Of a stretch of DNA of 64,000 bases, positions 26,634 through 36,057 are shown piece by piece (position 1 is the stretch's first letter; each line of letters begins with the position of its first letter). The stretch spans positions 1,736,001-1,800,000 of the forward strand of contig NZ_CP119787.1 of NCBI RefSeq assembly GCF_029338255.1, given 5' to 3'. This DNA is from Haloarcula halobia. GTDB lineage: Archaea; Halobacteriota; Halobacteria; Halobacteriales; Haloarculaceae. Made by a program: the position numbers and the translations under genes. Below the pieces are notes generated by a model that made no database searches, was not told the DNA's origin, and saw only the letters and a program-made list of their open reading frames with translations.

Positions 26634-27089
26634 ATGAGCGTCGTCGACGCTGGCATGTTCGGTGTCCACCTGGTGTTCGCCGGACTCTGGTCGGGAAGCG
26701 TGTTGTTCACAACCTACGCCGTCTTGCCCCTGGCGATGGACGGCGAGGCACGTCCGGGACCGCTCTCGGCGATGACCGGGAAACTCCGGACCGTCTCGCG
26801 GGCCAGCGCGCTCCTGCTGTTGCTCACCGGCGGGCACCTCGCCGCGACCCGCTACACCGCCGAGTCGTTGACGGGGTCGCCCCGTGGCCATCTCGTCCTG
26901 ACGATGGTCGCGCTGTGGTTCCTGCTGGCCGGCCTCGTCGAGGTCGCCGGGTCGAAACTCGAGGACGGGTTCGACGCACAGAAGGTCCGCGAACCGGCCC
27001 GCGAGGCCCGCCCCTTCCTGCTCGGAGCGTCGCTGGTCGCCGTGCTCCTGTTGCTCGACGCCGGCGCGATTCTCGGACTGTTCAGCTGA
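26634..27089 (+). CDS. CopD-like small membrane protein, four TM helices
   Basis: The 151-residue protein has TM segments at about 9-30, 55-74, 81-100 and 125-145, with conserved-looking features MFGVHLVFAGLWSGSVLFTTYAVLPL and LLTGGHLAATRYT. The pattern of a His in the first and second helix (H12, H66) recalls CopD/DUF2269-type proteins that bind metal or heme. Function is not demonstrated. The ATG at 26634 follows a short spacer from the divergent hisC promoter region. Confidence 0.72.
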   Translation: MSVVDAGMFGVHLVFAGLWSGSVLFTTYAVLPLAMDGEARPGPLSAMTGKLRTVSRASALLLLLTGGHLAATRYTAESLTGSPRGHLVLTMVALWFLLAGLVEVAGSKLEDGFDAQKVREPAREARPFLLGASLVAVLLLLDAGAILGLFS

Positions 27090-27251
27090 CGGTCGGTCAC
27101 TTTTGCAACCACTGAGGTCGAGATATATCCCGCTTAGCGGCGCTGAAGCGCGCGATCATGTTCTGGGCATCTGCCTCGTGGCTCGGCCCGATTATAGTAA
27201 CTGATAGCCGGAGGGGAACAGTTTTTCTCGGGGTGTTTGATTGACCAAGAT

Positions 27252-29201
27252 ATGTCACAATCGGCTGCGACCGGCACGACCCGTTCGGGCGAAACAGGGT
27301 TGGAACACTCCGTGCGCGAGTTCCTGCATTACATCCCCGCTGGTGACACGATCCCCGACGAGACGTGGCGGCGTCGCCACCGAAACATCGTCGCCGTCGT
27401 CCTGGCGCACGTCCCCGTTCTCCTCTTGCTCGGACTCTACGAGGGGACCGAGTCGCTCGTAACCGGCGCGACGATACCGGCGATTCCGCTCTCGACGATT
27501 CTCCTCGAACTCGCCGTCGTCGTCGCCATCGCCGGGCTATCGGTGATCCCGAAACTGGACCGACGCGTCCGGACCGCGCTGGCCTCGACGAGTCTGCTCT
27601 CGTGTTCTGTCGTCCTCGTTCACTTCTCGGGCGGGTTCATCGAGGCACACTTCCACTTCTTCGTCGCGATGGCCGTCATCGCCATCTACGAGGACTGGGT
27701 CCCCTTCGCGCTCGGTATCGGCTACGTCGTCCTCACGCACGGCGTCTTCGGGATGATAAATCCGGAACGGGTATACAACCACACGGCCGCGATCAACAAC
27801 CCCTGGGTGTGGGGACTCATCCACGGCGTCTTCGTCCTCGGTCTGGCCGCCGCACTGATGTCCCACTGGTACTCGACCGAGCGGTCCCGCGAGGAAGTGC
27901 AGTCGCGCCTGGCCGAGGTACAGGACAAGACGGCCGAGATAGACGACCTCGAGGCGCGGCGGGAGGAAATCGAGGCCGAGAAGGCCGAGGCCGAGCGGCT
28001 GAAGGCCGAAGCCGAGGCACGACAGGAGGAGGTCGAGGCGCTGGTCAGCCACCTCGAGGCCAAGGCCGACGCCTACAGCGAGGGGATGTCCCGGGCTGCC
28101 GAGGGCGACCTCACCGTTCGCCTCGACCCCGACAGCGAGAGCGATGCGATGACACAGATCGGCGAATCGTTCAACCAGATGCTCGACGAGACGGCCGAGG
28201 CGATGCGGGAGATACAGTCCTTCGCCGACACTGTCGCCACCGCCAGCGAGGAGGCCTCCGCCGGCACGGAAGAGGCCCGTGACGCCAGCAGCGAGGTCAG
28301 CGAGTCCATCCAGACCATCGCCAGCGGGGCCGACGAACAGCGCGAGATGCTCGAACAGGTCTCCGACGAGATGACCGACCTCTCGGCCACCGTCGAGGAG
28401 GCGGCCGCCTCCGCCTCGGAGATCGCAGAGCGGTCCCGCGAGATGACCGACGTCGCCGAGGAGGGCCAGTCGACGGCCGAGGACGCAATCGCCGACGCCC
28501 GCGAGGTCCAGGCCGCCATCGACGAGACGGTCGCGAACGTCGAGTCGCTCGACGACCAGATGGCCGAGATCGGCGAGATAATCGGTCTCATCGGCGACAT
28601 CGCCGAGCAGACCAACATGCTCGCGCTGAACGCGAACATCGAGGCCGCGCGAGCCGGCGACGGCGGCGGTGGCGACGGTTTCGCCGTCGTCGCCAACGAG
28701 GTCAAGCAACTGGCCGAGGAGACCCGGCAGTCGGCGACCGAGATCGAGCAGCTCATCCAGGAGACCCAGTCCCAGACCGCCGAGACCGTCGAAGAGGCCC
28801 GGGCCGCCGAGTCGTACATGGCCGAGAGCGTCGGCGCCGTCGAGGACGTGGTGGCGGCGTTCGACACGGTCGCTGACAACGCCCGGGCGACCGACAGCGG
28901 CATCCAGGAGGTGCGCGACACCACCGACGACCAGGCCGCGAGCACCGAAGAGGTGGTCGCGATGGTCGAGGAGGTGGCAGACATCAGTCGTTCGACCGCG
29001 GGCGAGGCCCAGCAGGCGTCCGCCGCCGCGGAGGAACAGACCGCGTCCATCTCGCAGGTCACCAGCAACGTCGATTCGCTGCGCGACCAGGCGACGCGCC
29101 TCCAGGACCTCATCGAGACGTTCGACGTCGGCGGAGTGGAGGGCGCCGTGGCGTCCGGGGGGCGCGGAGCGAACATCGTCGACGGCGGCCGACTGGAGTA
29201 G
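27252..29201 (+). CDS. membrane methyl-accepting chemotaxis transducer with HFHFF-type 6-TM sensor
   Basis: This 649-residue transducer has an N-terminal membrane sensor (about 45-205, about six hydrophobic segments) containing [19 protein letters not shown] and [12 protein letters not shown] with several buried histidines. A coiled coil follows (215-275), then HAMP-like [15 protein letters not shown] and a full signalling domain with [21 protein letters not shown]. Predicted methylation-helix E/Q pairs flank it. The sensor resembles an uncharacterised 6-TM module seen with kinases and cyclases in bacteria; the ligand is unknown. It is probably a motility receptor. No CheW/CheA lies nearby. 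The ATG at 27252 is preferred to TTG at 27237. Confidence 0.92.
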   Translation: MSQSAATGTTRSGETGLEHSVREFLHYIPAGDTIPDETWRRRHRNIVAVVLAHVPVLLLLGLYEGTESLVTGATIPAIPLSTILLELAVVVAIAGLSVIPKLDRRVRTALASTSLLSCSVVLVHFSGGFIEAHFHFFVAMAVIAIYEDWVPFALGIGYVVLTHGVFGMINPERVYNHTAAINNPWVWGLIHGVFVLGLAAALMSHWYSTERSREEVQSRLAEVQDKTAEIDDLEARREEIEAEKAEAERLKAEAEARQEEVEALVSHLEAKADAYSEGMSRAAEGDLTVRLDPDSESDAMTQIGESFNQMLDETAEAMREIQSFADTVATASEEASAGTEEARDASSEVSESIQTIASGADEQREMLEQVSDEMTDLSATVEEAAASASEIAERSREMTDVAEEGQSTAEDAIADAREVQAAIDETVANVESLDDQMAEIGEIIGLIGDIAEQTNMLALNANIEAARAGDGGGGDGFAVVANEVKQLAEETRQSATEIEQLIQETQSQTAETVEEARAAESYMAESVGAVEDVVAAFDTVADNARATDSGIQEVRDTTDDQAASTEEVVAMVEEVADISRSTAGEAQQASAAAEEQTASISQVTSNVDSLRDQATRLQDLIETFDVGGVEGAVASGGRGANIVDGGRLE

Positions 29202-29205
29202 CGCC

Positions 29206-30837
29206 CTACAACCGTTCTGCGACGTGGTCGGCGCCTTTCAGTGCGAGCGCGGCGATGGTGAGCGTCGGGTTCATCGACCCGCTGGTGACGAACGCCGACG
29301 AGGAGGCGACGGTGAGGTTCGCAAGGTCGTGTGTCCGCAACTGCGGGTTCACGACGCTCGTCTCGGGGTCGGTCCCCATCCGGGTCGTCCCCATGTGGTG
29401 GTAGGCCGGGCCGGTGTTCTCGGGCCCGACAGTCCAGGAGACGTCGGCGCCCAGTTCGCCCAGAACCGCGTGCTGGATCCCGTTGGCCCGATCGAGCGAG
29501 CGCTCGAGCCGGTCGCCGAAGGACCACCGAATGTCGGGGACTGGGTTGCCGTGGTCGTCGGTGGTGGTGGTATCGAGCGTGACCCGGTTCTCGCGTCGCG
29601 GCGGCTGGCCGACCAGGCCGCCCATCGCGATGCTGGTGCCGTAGTCCGCCCGGAGGTCCTCGAGCAGCGCGTGGCCCCAGTCGTCGGCGTCGAGGGCCAG
29701 TTCGACCGGTGAGGGGCCGGCGTAGTTCAGGAACTCCAGTTTGATGGGCGAGAGTCGCTCGCCGGACGACGGGACGACGGTCTCACCGGTCTCGACGCGT
29801 TCGACAGTCTGTCCCGGGTCGTCGTAGAACTGGTGACACTCGCTGGTGATGAACCCGACGTGGTTCTGTCTGGTCTCCCGGTCGAGGGTCCCCCCGGCAC
29901 CCGCAAAGAGGTGGTCCATGAAGTACCGGCCGACCAGGCCCGAGGCGTTCGCCAGGCCGTCGGGGTGGGCCTCTGACCGAGACAGCAGGAGGAGACGCGG
30001 AATCTCGACGCCGCCGGCCGCGAGGACGAACTCGCGGGCCGCCTGTCGGTGCTCGGTCCCGTCGGGGGTGGCGTAACGAGCGGCGGTCACACGCCCGTCG
30101 CCGTCCGTCTCGAGACGCTGGACCGGGACGCGGTCGACGACCCGGGCGCCCGCGGCCTCCGCGTCCTCGATGTGGACGCTGGCGTCGTACTTCGCGCCGG
30201 AGGGACAGACCGGCTGACAGGTGCCGTAGCCGACGCAGGCGCTGCGGCCGTCGTAGCCCTCGGAGTTGCGGGCGTTGGGAACCGCGTGCGTCGTGATACC
30301 GAGCGCCTCGCAGGCCTCGGCGAACAGCGAGTCGCTGTAGGACGGCGGGAACCCCGGGAGCGGGAACGGTCCGTCGCGGGCCGGCGCGAAGGGGTTGTCG
30401 GCGTCACCCGCCACCCCCAGCGCCCGTTCGGCCTCGGCGTAGTACGGCCGCAGGTCGTCGTACCCGATGGGCCAGGCGGGGTCCTCGTTCCCGTGGTCGC
30501 CGTCGAAGTCTGCCGGATGGAGTCGCATCACCATCCCCTGCCAGTGCAGCGTCGACCCGCCGACGCCCTTCACGCGGGCGACGTTGAGCGGGTAGTACTG
30601 CTCGCCGGTGGCGCTGAACGCGTCTCGCTCGCCGCCCATCTCCCACACCGACCCGCGGTGGGCGGGGCGGATCGCCTCCTCCATGCGCCGCCGGCGACTC
30701 TCGAAGTCGAACCGCGGGCCCGCCTCGAGGACGACGACGTCGTGGCCGTCGCTGGCGAGCGTGCTCGCGGCGAGTGCCCCTGCCGGTCCGGCACCCACGA
30801 CACAGACGTCGACGCGCGCTGACGGTTCCCGCCCCAT
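29206..30837 (-). CDS. GMC-family flavin oxidoreductase (gluconate dehydrogenase-like)
   Basis: This 543-residue flavoprotein starts with the FAD-binding GxGxxG motif CVVGAGPAGALAAS, then GGSTLHWQGMVMRL for the flavin-contact region, a cysteine cluster ACVGYGTCQPVCPSG typical of gluconate 2-dehydrogenase large subunits, and the C-terminal active-site H-H pair in YHHMGTTRMG and NPTLTIAALALKGAD. It would oxidise an alcohol or sugar, delivering electrons to an unknown acceptor. No small subunit gene is adjacent; it ends 4 bp from the chemoreceptor stop in convergent orientation. Confidence 0.9.
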   Translation of the reverse strand: MGREPSARVDVCVVGAGPAGALAASTLASDGHDVVVLEAGPRFDFESRRRRMEEAIRPAHRGSVWEMGGERDAFSATGEQYYPLNVARVKGVGGSTLHWQGMVMRLHPADFDGDHGNEDPAWPIGYDDLRPYYAEAERALGVAGDADNPFAPARDGPFPLPGFPPSYSDSLFAEACEALGITTHAVPNARNSEGYDGRSACVGYGTCQPVCPSGAKYDASVHIEDAEAAGARVVDRVPVQRLETDGDGRVTAARYATPDGTEHRQAAREFVLAAGGVEIPRLLLLSRSEAHPDGLANASGLVGRYFMDHLFAGAGGTLDRETRQNHVGFITSECHQFYDDPGQTVERVETGETVVPSSGERLSPIKLEFLNYAGPSPVELALDADDWGHALLEDLRADYGTSIAMGGLVGQPPRRENRVTLDTTTTDDHGNPVPDIRWSFGDRLERSLDRANGIQHAVLGELGADVSWTVGPENTGPAYHHMGTTRMGTDPETSVVNPQLRTHDLANLTVASSSAFVTSGSMNPTLTIAALALKGADHVAERL

Positions 30838-30901
30838 CTGGCCCCGTCTTAGGCGGGCCTAAACTTATCCGTTGTCATCTCCGCGGCCGCCGCCCGCCCG
30901 G

Positions 30902-31675
30902 TCAGGGAATCTTGACCGAGTGTTCGAGCGTGCCGATACCCTCTATCTCGACTTCGACCTCGTCGCCGGTCGACAGCGGGCCGACGCCGGCGGGCGTCCC
31001 CGTCGAGATGACGTCGCCCGGTTCCAGCGTCATGTAGGCGGTTATCTCCGCGATGAGCTCGGGGATTGAGAAGATCAGGTTGTCACGGGACGAGGACTGC
31101 TTGGTCTCGCCGTTGACGCGCAGTTCGATGCTCGCGTCCTCGGGCACGTGCTCCGGCGTGGCCACCACCGGGCCGATGGGCGCGGCGTTGTCGAAGGCCT
31201 TCCCGCGCACCCAGTTCTGTTCTACGTCCTGGTCGTCCCGGTTCGAGATGTCGTTCACGCAGGTGAACCCGGCGACGACGTCCATCGCGCCCGACTCGCT
31301 GACGTTCTTGCACTGTTCGCCGATGACGACGCCCAGTTCCGCCTCGTAGTCGATCCGCTCTTTCCCGGACAGCAGCGTGAGGTTGGTGCCGTGGGAGGCG
31401 ACGGAGTTGGGCGCCTTGAGGAACAGCATCGGCCGGTCCGGAATCTCGCTGTCGGTCTCTTCCGCGTGGTCGACGTAGTTCAGGCCGATACAGACGATCT
31501 TCGTCGGCTCACACGGCGGGAGGATGTCCACCTCGTCGGGGGAGTACATCTCGTCGCCGAACGCGATGCGACCGTAGGGGCCGGCAGCGGCGGTGACCTT
31601 GGGTTCGCCGTCCTCGACGGTCCAGTGGCCGCCTCGGACGTTCCCCGCGGAGTCACGGAATCGGACGCGCTTCAT
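30902..31675 (-). CDS. fumarylacetoacetate hydrolase family protein
   Basis: The 257-residue protein has the FAH/MHPD fold motifs KIVCIGLNYVDHAEE, PMLFLKAPNSVASHG, the metal-binding YEAELGVVIGE, FTCVNDISNRDDQ and the C-terminal PGDVISTGTPAGVG. Enzymes of this family cleave C-C bonds in aromatic or pyruvate-type acids or decarboxylate oxaloacetate; the particular reaction cannot be read. It follows the GMC gene by a 64 bp gap on the same strand, with the GMC gene downstream. Confidence 0.93.
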   Translation of the reverse strand: MKRVRFRDSAGNVRGGHWTVEDGEPKVTAAAGPYGRIAFGDEMYSPDEVDILPPCEPTKIVCIGLNYVDHAEETDSEIPDRPMLFLKAPNSVASHGTNLTLLSGKERIDYEAELGVVIGEQCKNVSESGAMDVVAGFTCVNDISNRDDQDVEQNWVRGKAFDNAAPIGPVVATPEHVPEDASIELRVNGETKQSSSRDNLIFSIPELIAEITAYMTLEPGDVISTGTPAGVGPLSTGDEVEVEIEGIGTLEHSVKIP

Positions 31676-31903
31676 GGCTTTGCGGACTCGCGCGCGAGGG
31701 ATAAGCGTTTAGGAGGCGGCCCCTTCCAGCAATCTGTTCGACGACTGTCTACCGCATCTACGTCGCCTGGGGTATCGCCACGTGGCTGAGTCCGGTCTGT
31801 CTCTTCGCGGTTGCTGGCCGCTCGCTCCCGATGTCTCGCACCGACACACCACCGGTGATAGGTGACCGAACCGCTTTTGAGACGTGACGGGCTACGGCCG
31901 GCA

Positions 31904-32632
31904 ATGAACGTCCTCGTCGTCGGTGCTGGCGGGATGGGGCGCTGGTTCGCCCGGACCGTCCGGGACGTGGCGTCCGTCGCCTTCACCGACACCGACCCGG
32001 CCGTCGCCCGCGCCGCCGCCGAGGCCGTCGACGGGCGTGCGGTGCCGACCGACACGGACGAGCGGTTCGAGGTGGTCTGTGTCGCCGTCCCGATGCCGGC
32101 CGCCCGCGTGGCTATCGAGCAGTACGGCCCGCTCGCTGCCGACGCCGTCGTCGACGTGACCGGGAGCATGGCCGCTCCGGTCGAAGCGATGCGCGAGGCC
32201 GCGCCCGACGTCGCCCGGATGAGCCTCCACCCGCTGTTCGCGCCCGAGAACGCCCCCGGGAACGTCGCCGTCGTCACGGACAGCGGCGACGAGGCGACCG
32301 AGGCGGTGCTCGCGGTGCTCCGCGAGGCCGGCAACCACTGCTTCGAGACGACGCCGGCCGAACACGACGCGGCCATGGAGACGGTCCAGGCCGGGGCCCA
32401 CGCGGCCATCCTCGCGTTCGCCCTGGCCGCCGACCCGGTGCCCGACGAGTTCCAGACGCCGGTCTCGGCTGGGCTGTTCGACCTCGTCGAGCAGGTCACC
32501 GGCGGCGACCCGCACGTCTACGCCGACATCCAGCGGGCGTTCGACGGCGCCGAACCCGTCGCCGAGGCCGCCCGTCGCATCGCAGACGCGGACTACGACG
32601 ACTTCCAGCAGCTCTACGACGACCTCTCATGA
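31904..32632 (+). CDS. tyrA: prephenate dehydrogenase
   Basis: The 242-residue enzyme oxidises prephenate to 4-hydroxyphenylpyruvate on the tyrosine branch. It has the Rossmann motif VLVVGAGGMGRWFA and ARMSLHPLFAPENAPG for substrate binding. The separate chorismate mutase and shikimate kinase genes at 53.2-54.4 kb supply the upstream steps, so this one lacks a fused mutase. The ATG at 31904 starts MNVLVVGAGG; the longer frame adds a basic leader. It overlaps the downstream Rsm22-like gene by 4 bp. Confidence 0.9.
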   Translation: MNVLVVGAGGMGRWFARTVRDVASVAFTDTDPAVARAAAEAVDGRAVPTDTDERFEVVCVAVPMPAARVAIEQYGPLAADAVVDVTGSMAAPVEAMREAAPDVARMSLHPLFAPENAPGNVAVVTDSGDEATEAVLAVLREAGNHCFETTPAEHDAAMETVQAGAHAAILAFALAADPVPDEFQTPVSAGLFDLVEQVTGGDPHVYADIQRAFDGAEPVAEAARRIADADYDDFQQLYDDLS

Positions 32633-34032
32633 ACCAGGCGACGCGCGACCAGATCCGGGACAACGCCCGGTACCTTCGGAACGTCCGCCCCGTCGATCCC
32701 GAGGAGATATTCGAGTACGTCGAGGGCCATCCACACCCCGCCGTCGTCCGGCAGGTGCTGCGCGAGGAGGCCGTCGACCTCGGACTGCTCGAACGGGACG
32801 ACGGGACGTTCGTGCCGGCACCGGAGGGCCCCCTCGAGGTTTCCTTCCACGGCGTCGACCGATTCCCGGCCGCGTACGAGTCGCGCCTCGACGACCTGCT
32901 GACCGACGCGTACGGCCCACACTGGGAGCGCGGCGACAGCGGCACCCGTCTCCGCGAGCGGATTCGCGACGTCAAGGAGGCGTACCTCCACGGAGCCGAC
33001 GTGGAGTACGGCGCCCTCACCGCCCACGGGTACGCCGTCTACCACCTCCCGGATTACTACGCCGCGACCCAGTACCTCCTCGCTGCCCTCGTGGCCGACG
33101 GCCTGCTTCCCTCGCAACTGCGCGTACTGGACGTGGGCGCCGGCGTCGGCGGGCCGGCGCTCGCCCTGGTCGACCTGCTCCCCGACGACACCCTGCTGGA
33201 GTACCACGCCGTCGAACCCAGCGCCGCCGGGGACGTCCTCGAGACGCTCCTCGAGTCGACGGGCGCGAACATTCAGTGGACGGTCCACCGTGACCGCGCC
33301 GAGACGTTCGCCCCCGACGGCGAGTACGACCTCGTCGTCTTCGGCAACGTCCTCAGCGAGCTCGACGATCCTGTCGCGGTGGTCGAACGCTACCTCTCGG
33401 CGCTCGCCGCGGCCGGGACGCTGCTGGCGATGGCCCCGGCCGACCGGAACACGGCGACACAGCTCCGGACGGTCGAACGCGCCGTCACCGACGACGGGCC
33501 CGCGACGGTGTACGCCCCGACGGTCCGCCTCTGGCCCCACCAGCGACCGACCAGCGAGTCGTGGTCGTTCGACCGCAAGCCGGACATCGAGGTGCCCGAG
33601 ATACAGCGGCGTCTCGACGAGGCCGGCGGCGGGACCGGCGAGTTCGTCAACGTCGACGTCCAGTACGCCTTCAGCGTCCTGCGGACCGACGGCCGGACCC
33701 GCATCGAGCTGACGCCCGACCGGGGCACCCACGCGCCGATGGCCGACGCGGAGCAGTACGTCACCGGCCGGGTGAACCTGCTGGCGGTCAAGCTCAGCCA
33801 CGACCTCTCCGACAGCGAGGCTGCCAACCCGCTGTACCTGCTCGGCGACGGCAGCCAGTCGGTCGACCACTTCGCCGTCCGCACCGACCCCTCGATGCTC
33901 AACGAGGACCTCCGGACGGCCGACTACGGCGACCTGCTGTCCATCCAGAACGCGCTCGTCCTGTGGAACGACGACGAGGCGGCGTACAACGTCGTCGTCG
34001 ACGGCGAGACGACCGTCGACCGGGCGCGGTGA
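32629..34032 (+). CDS. Rsm22-like small-subunit ribosome-associated methyltransferase
   Basis: This 467-residue protein contains a SAM-dependent methyltransferase core (about 145-300) with LRVLDVGAGVGGPALALVDLL as motif I and DLVVFGNVLSELDD further on, preceded by a helical domain with ATQYLLAALVADGLLPS. These match the Rsm22 family, which in mitochondria and bacteria assists small-subunit assembly. The characteristic C-terminal iron-sulfur cysteines are not visible. A 4 bp overlap with tyrA suggests co-translation, though no functional link is evident. Confidence 0.82.
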   Translation: MNQATRDQIRDNARYLRNVRPVDPEEIFEYVEGHPHPAVVRQVLREEAVDLGLLERDDGTFVPAPEGPLEVSFHGVDRFPAAYESRLDDLLTDAYGPHWERGDSGTRLRERIRDVKEAYLHGADVEYGALTAHGYAVYHLPDYYAATQYLLAALVADGLLPSQLRVLDVGAGVGGPALALVDLLPDDTLLEYHAVEPSAAGDVLETLLESTGANIQWTVHRDRAETFAPDGEYDLVVFGNVLSELDDPVAVVERYLSALAAAGTLLAMAPADRNTATQLRTVERAVTDDGPATVYAPTVRLWPHQRPTSESWSFDRKPDIEVPEIQRRLDEAGGGTGEFVNVDVQYAFSVLRTDGRTRIELTPDRGTHAPMADAEQYVTGRVNLLAVKLSHDLSDSEAANPLYLLGDGSQSVDHFAVRTDPSMLNEDLRTADYGDLLSIQNALVLWNDDEAAYNVVVDGETTVDRAR

Positions 34033-34096
34033 ATCCCGGGAGCACCGAACCGCGAGGAGACGGTGGGCTTTTCTCGGCCACGGCCCGACGGGGGGT

Positions 34097-34894
34097 ATGG
34101 ACGACCCGGCAATCCTGTTGACGAACGACGACGGTATCGACAGCGCTGGACTCCGGGCGGTGTACGAGGGCCTCTCGGACGTCGGCGACGTCACCGTGGT
34201 CGCTCCCGCGACGGACCAGAGCGCCGTCGGGCGAGCTATCTCCCACGAGGTCGACGTCCACGAACACGACCTGGGCTACGCCGTCGAGGGGACGCCGACG
34301 GACTGCGTCGTCGCCGGCCTGGAGGCGCTGGTCCCCCAGACGGACCTCGTCGTCGCGGGCTGTAACCGCGGGGCCAACCTCGGCGCGTACGTCCTCGGCC
34401 GTTCGGGCACGGTCAGTGCCGCCGTCGAGGCGACGTTCTTCGACGTCCCGGCCGTCGCCGTCTCGATGTACATCCCGGTGCGCGAGGACGCCGCGTTCAC
34501 GGACATCGAGGCCAACGGGGACAGTTACGACGAGGCTGTGCGGGCGACGCGCTACCTCGCGGACCACGCCCTCGACGCCGGCGTCTTCGAGCAGTGCGAC
34601 TACCTGAACGTCAACGCGCCCGTCGCCGAGTGGGGGCCCGCCGACATCGAGATCACCCGCCCCTCGCGACTCTACGAGATGGACGCCGTCCACGAGAACG
34701 CCCACGTGACCCTCCACGACCGCATCTGGGAGCGCATGGCCGACGGCGACATCCCCGACCCGGACGGGACCGACCGCCGCGCCGTCGTCGACGGGAAGGT
34801 GAGCGTCTCGCCGCTGACCGCCCCGCACACGACCGAACACCACGAGGCCCTCGACGCGCTGGCGTCGACGTACGACCCCGAGGCCAGCCCCTAA
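34097..34894 (+). CDS. surE: 5'-nucleotidase SurE
   Basis: The 265-residue metal-dependent phosphatase has the signature ILLTNDDGIDSAGL with metal-binding Asp pair, APATDQSAVGRAIS for the Ser/Asn ligands, GTPTDCVVAGLEAL, and SGCNRG-like VVAGCNRGANLG. SurE hydrolyses nucleoside monophosphates and, in some species, polyphosphate. It is downstream of the Rsm22-like gene by 64 bp and followed by a flippase-like gene, all on the plus strand. Haloarchaeal acidic residues are frequent on its surface. Confidence 0.94.
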   Translation: MDDPAILLTNDDGIDSAGLRAVYEGLSDVGDVTVVAPATDQSAVGRAISHEVDVHEHDLGYAVEGTPTDCVVAGLEALVPQTDLVVAGCNRGANLGAYVLGRSGTVSAAVEATFFDVPAVAVSMYIPVREDAAFTDIEANGDSYDEAVRATRYLADHALDAGVFEQCDYLNVNAPVAEWGPADIEITRPSRLYEMDAVHENAHVTLHDRIWERMADGDIPDPDGTDRRAVVDGKVSVSPLTAPHTTEHHEALDALASTYDPEASP

Positions 34895-34928
34895 CTTCAT
34901 AGTCGTCGGTCGCCCCACGTTAGGTTGG

Positions 34929-35978
34929 ATGGCGACGGCCCTTCGATACCGTTCCGGCCGGGTGCGTGCACTGGTCGGTGTCGTCCTGGCCGTCGTTTTG
35001 TTGCACCTGCTCGTCTTCTCGCTCGACACCGACGCGATATCGACTGCACTGCTCGAGGCGGACCTGCGGATGCTCGCGCTCGCGGCGGCGGCGGCGCTGT
35101 TCGCCCAGCTGTGCTGGAACCTGATGACGGTCTGGATACTGCGGACTGTCGACGACTCGCTGCCCCGGTATCGGCTGTTGCTCGCCGCGCTCGCCGGGAC
35201 CTTCGGGAAACTCGTTCTCCCGCTGGGGAACCTCGGCGGCGCGGCGATCATCTCCTATGCCGTCACGGAGGACCTGGATCGGCGGTTCGGCGAGGTGTTC
35301 CCGCCCGTCTCGGCTAGCGAACTGCTCCGGTTCGGGAGTTCGCTCGGCGTGACCAGCGTCGGCCTGGCGGGGCTTGTCATCTCACCGGTCGCCGGTATCG
35401 AGGGCCCGTACGTCGTGGCGCTGCTCTCGACGGTCACCGCCGGGCTGTTCGCCGGCGCCGTGACCGTGGTCTACCGTCGCCAGGGTGTCGCCAGTCTTGT
35501 CGTACAGTTCGCGGCGCTGTTGCACCTGGTACTCGGCCGCGTATCGGCCCGCGCCACGCGGCGCCTGGCTCCCGAGCGCGTGGCCACGGGGGTCGAGTCG
35601 TTCCTCGAGTCCTTCGAGCGGGCGACCGCGGACCGCCGCCGCCTCGCCGTCGCCGGGACGCTCGGGATAGTCGGCTGGCTGGCCGTCGGCCTCGCGCTCT
35701 CGCTGTCGTTCTCGGCCGTCGGCGTCACCCTGCCGCTGGCGCTGGCGCTGTTCCTGGCGCCGGCGAGCGGCGTCGCGACGCTGCTGCCGACGCCGGGCGG
35801 CCTCGGAACCTCGGAGGTCGCGCTGACCGCGGCGGTCGTCGTCCTGGTGGTCACCTCGGCGGAGGTGGCCGCCGCCGCCGTCCTGCTCTACCGTCTCGTG
35901 TCGTACTGGCTGGTCGTCGCCGTGGGCGCGCTCGCGTCAGCCTACCTCTCGGCGTCGGTCTGGCGGGCACTGGAGTAG
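34929..35978 (+). CDS. flippase-like membrane protein (LPG synthase TM/UPF0104)
   Basis: This 349-residue integral membrane protein has about eight hydrophobic segments and family signatures LLLAALAGTFGKLVLPLGNLGG and TPGGLGTSEVALTA. The family includes MprF TM domains and archaeal AglR/AglD-like flippases, so lipid-linked glycan or phospholipid translocation is likely. Its substrate is unknown. The ATG at 34929 follows surE by 34 bp and a TTAGG spacer. Confidence 0.85.
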   Translation: MATALRYRSGRVRALVGVVLAVVLLHLLVFSLDTDAISTALLEADLRMLALAAAAALFAQLCWNLMTVWILRTVDDSLPRYRLLLAALAGTFGKLVLPLGNLGGAAIISYAVTEDLDRRFGEVFPPVSASELLRFGSSLGVTSVGLAGLVISPVAGIEGPYVVALLSTVTAGLFAGAVTVVYRRQGVASLVVQFAALLHLVLGRVSARATRRLAPERVATGVESFLESFERATADRRRLAVAGTLGIVGWLAVGLALSLSFSAVGVTLPLALALFLAPASGVATLLPTPGGLGTSEVALTAAVVVLVVTSAEVAAAAVLLYRLVSYWLVVAVGALASAYLSASVWRALE

Positions 35979-36057
35979 GGGCCTGGCCGGGCACGCTGCA
36001 CCGTCGAACCGGCCCGGTTAAATCCGGGCCCCGACAGTCTCCTACCGACGCCCCGCC

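Noticed and set aside
27537-28709. 390-codon minus-strand frame opposite the membrane transducer
   Set aside because: Mirror of the repetitive helical transducer sequence; the sense gene has all family motifs.
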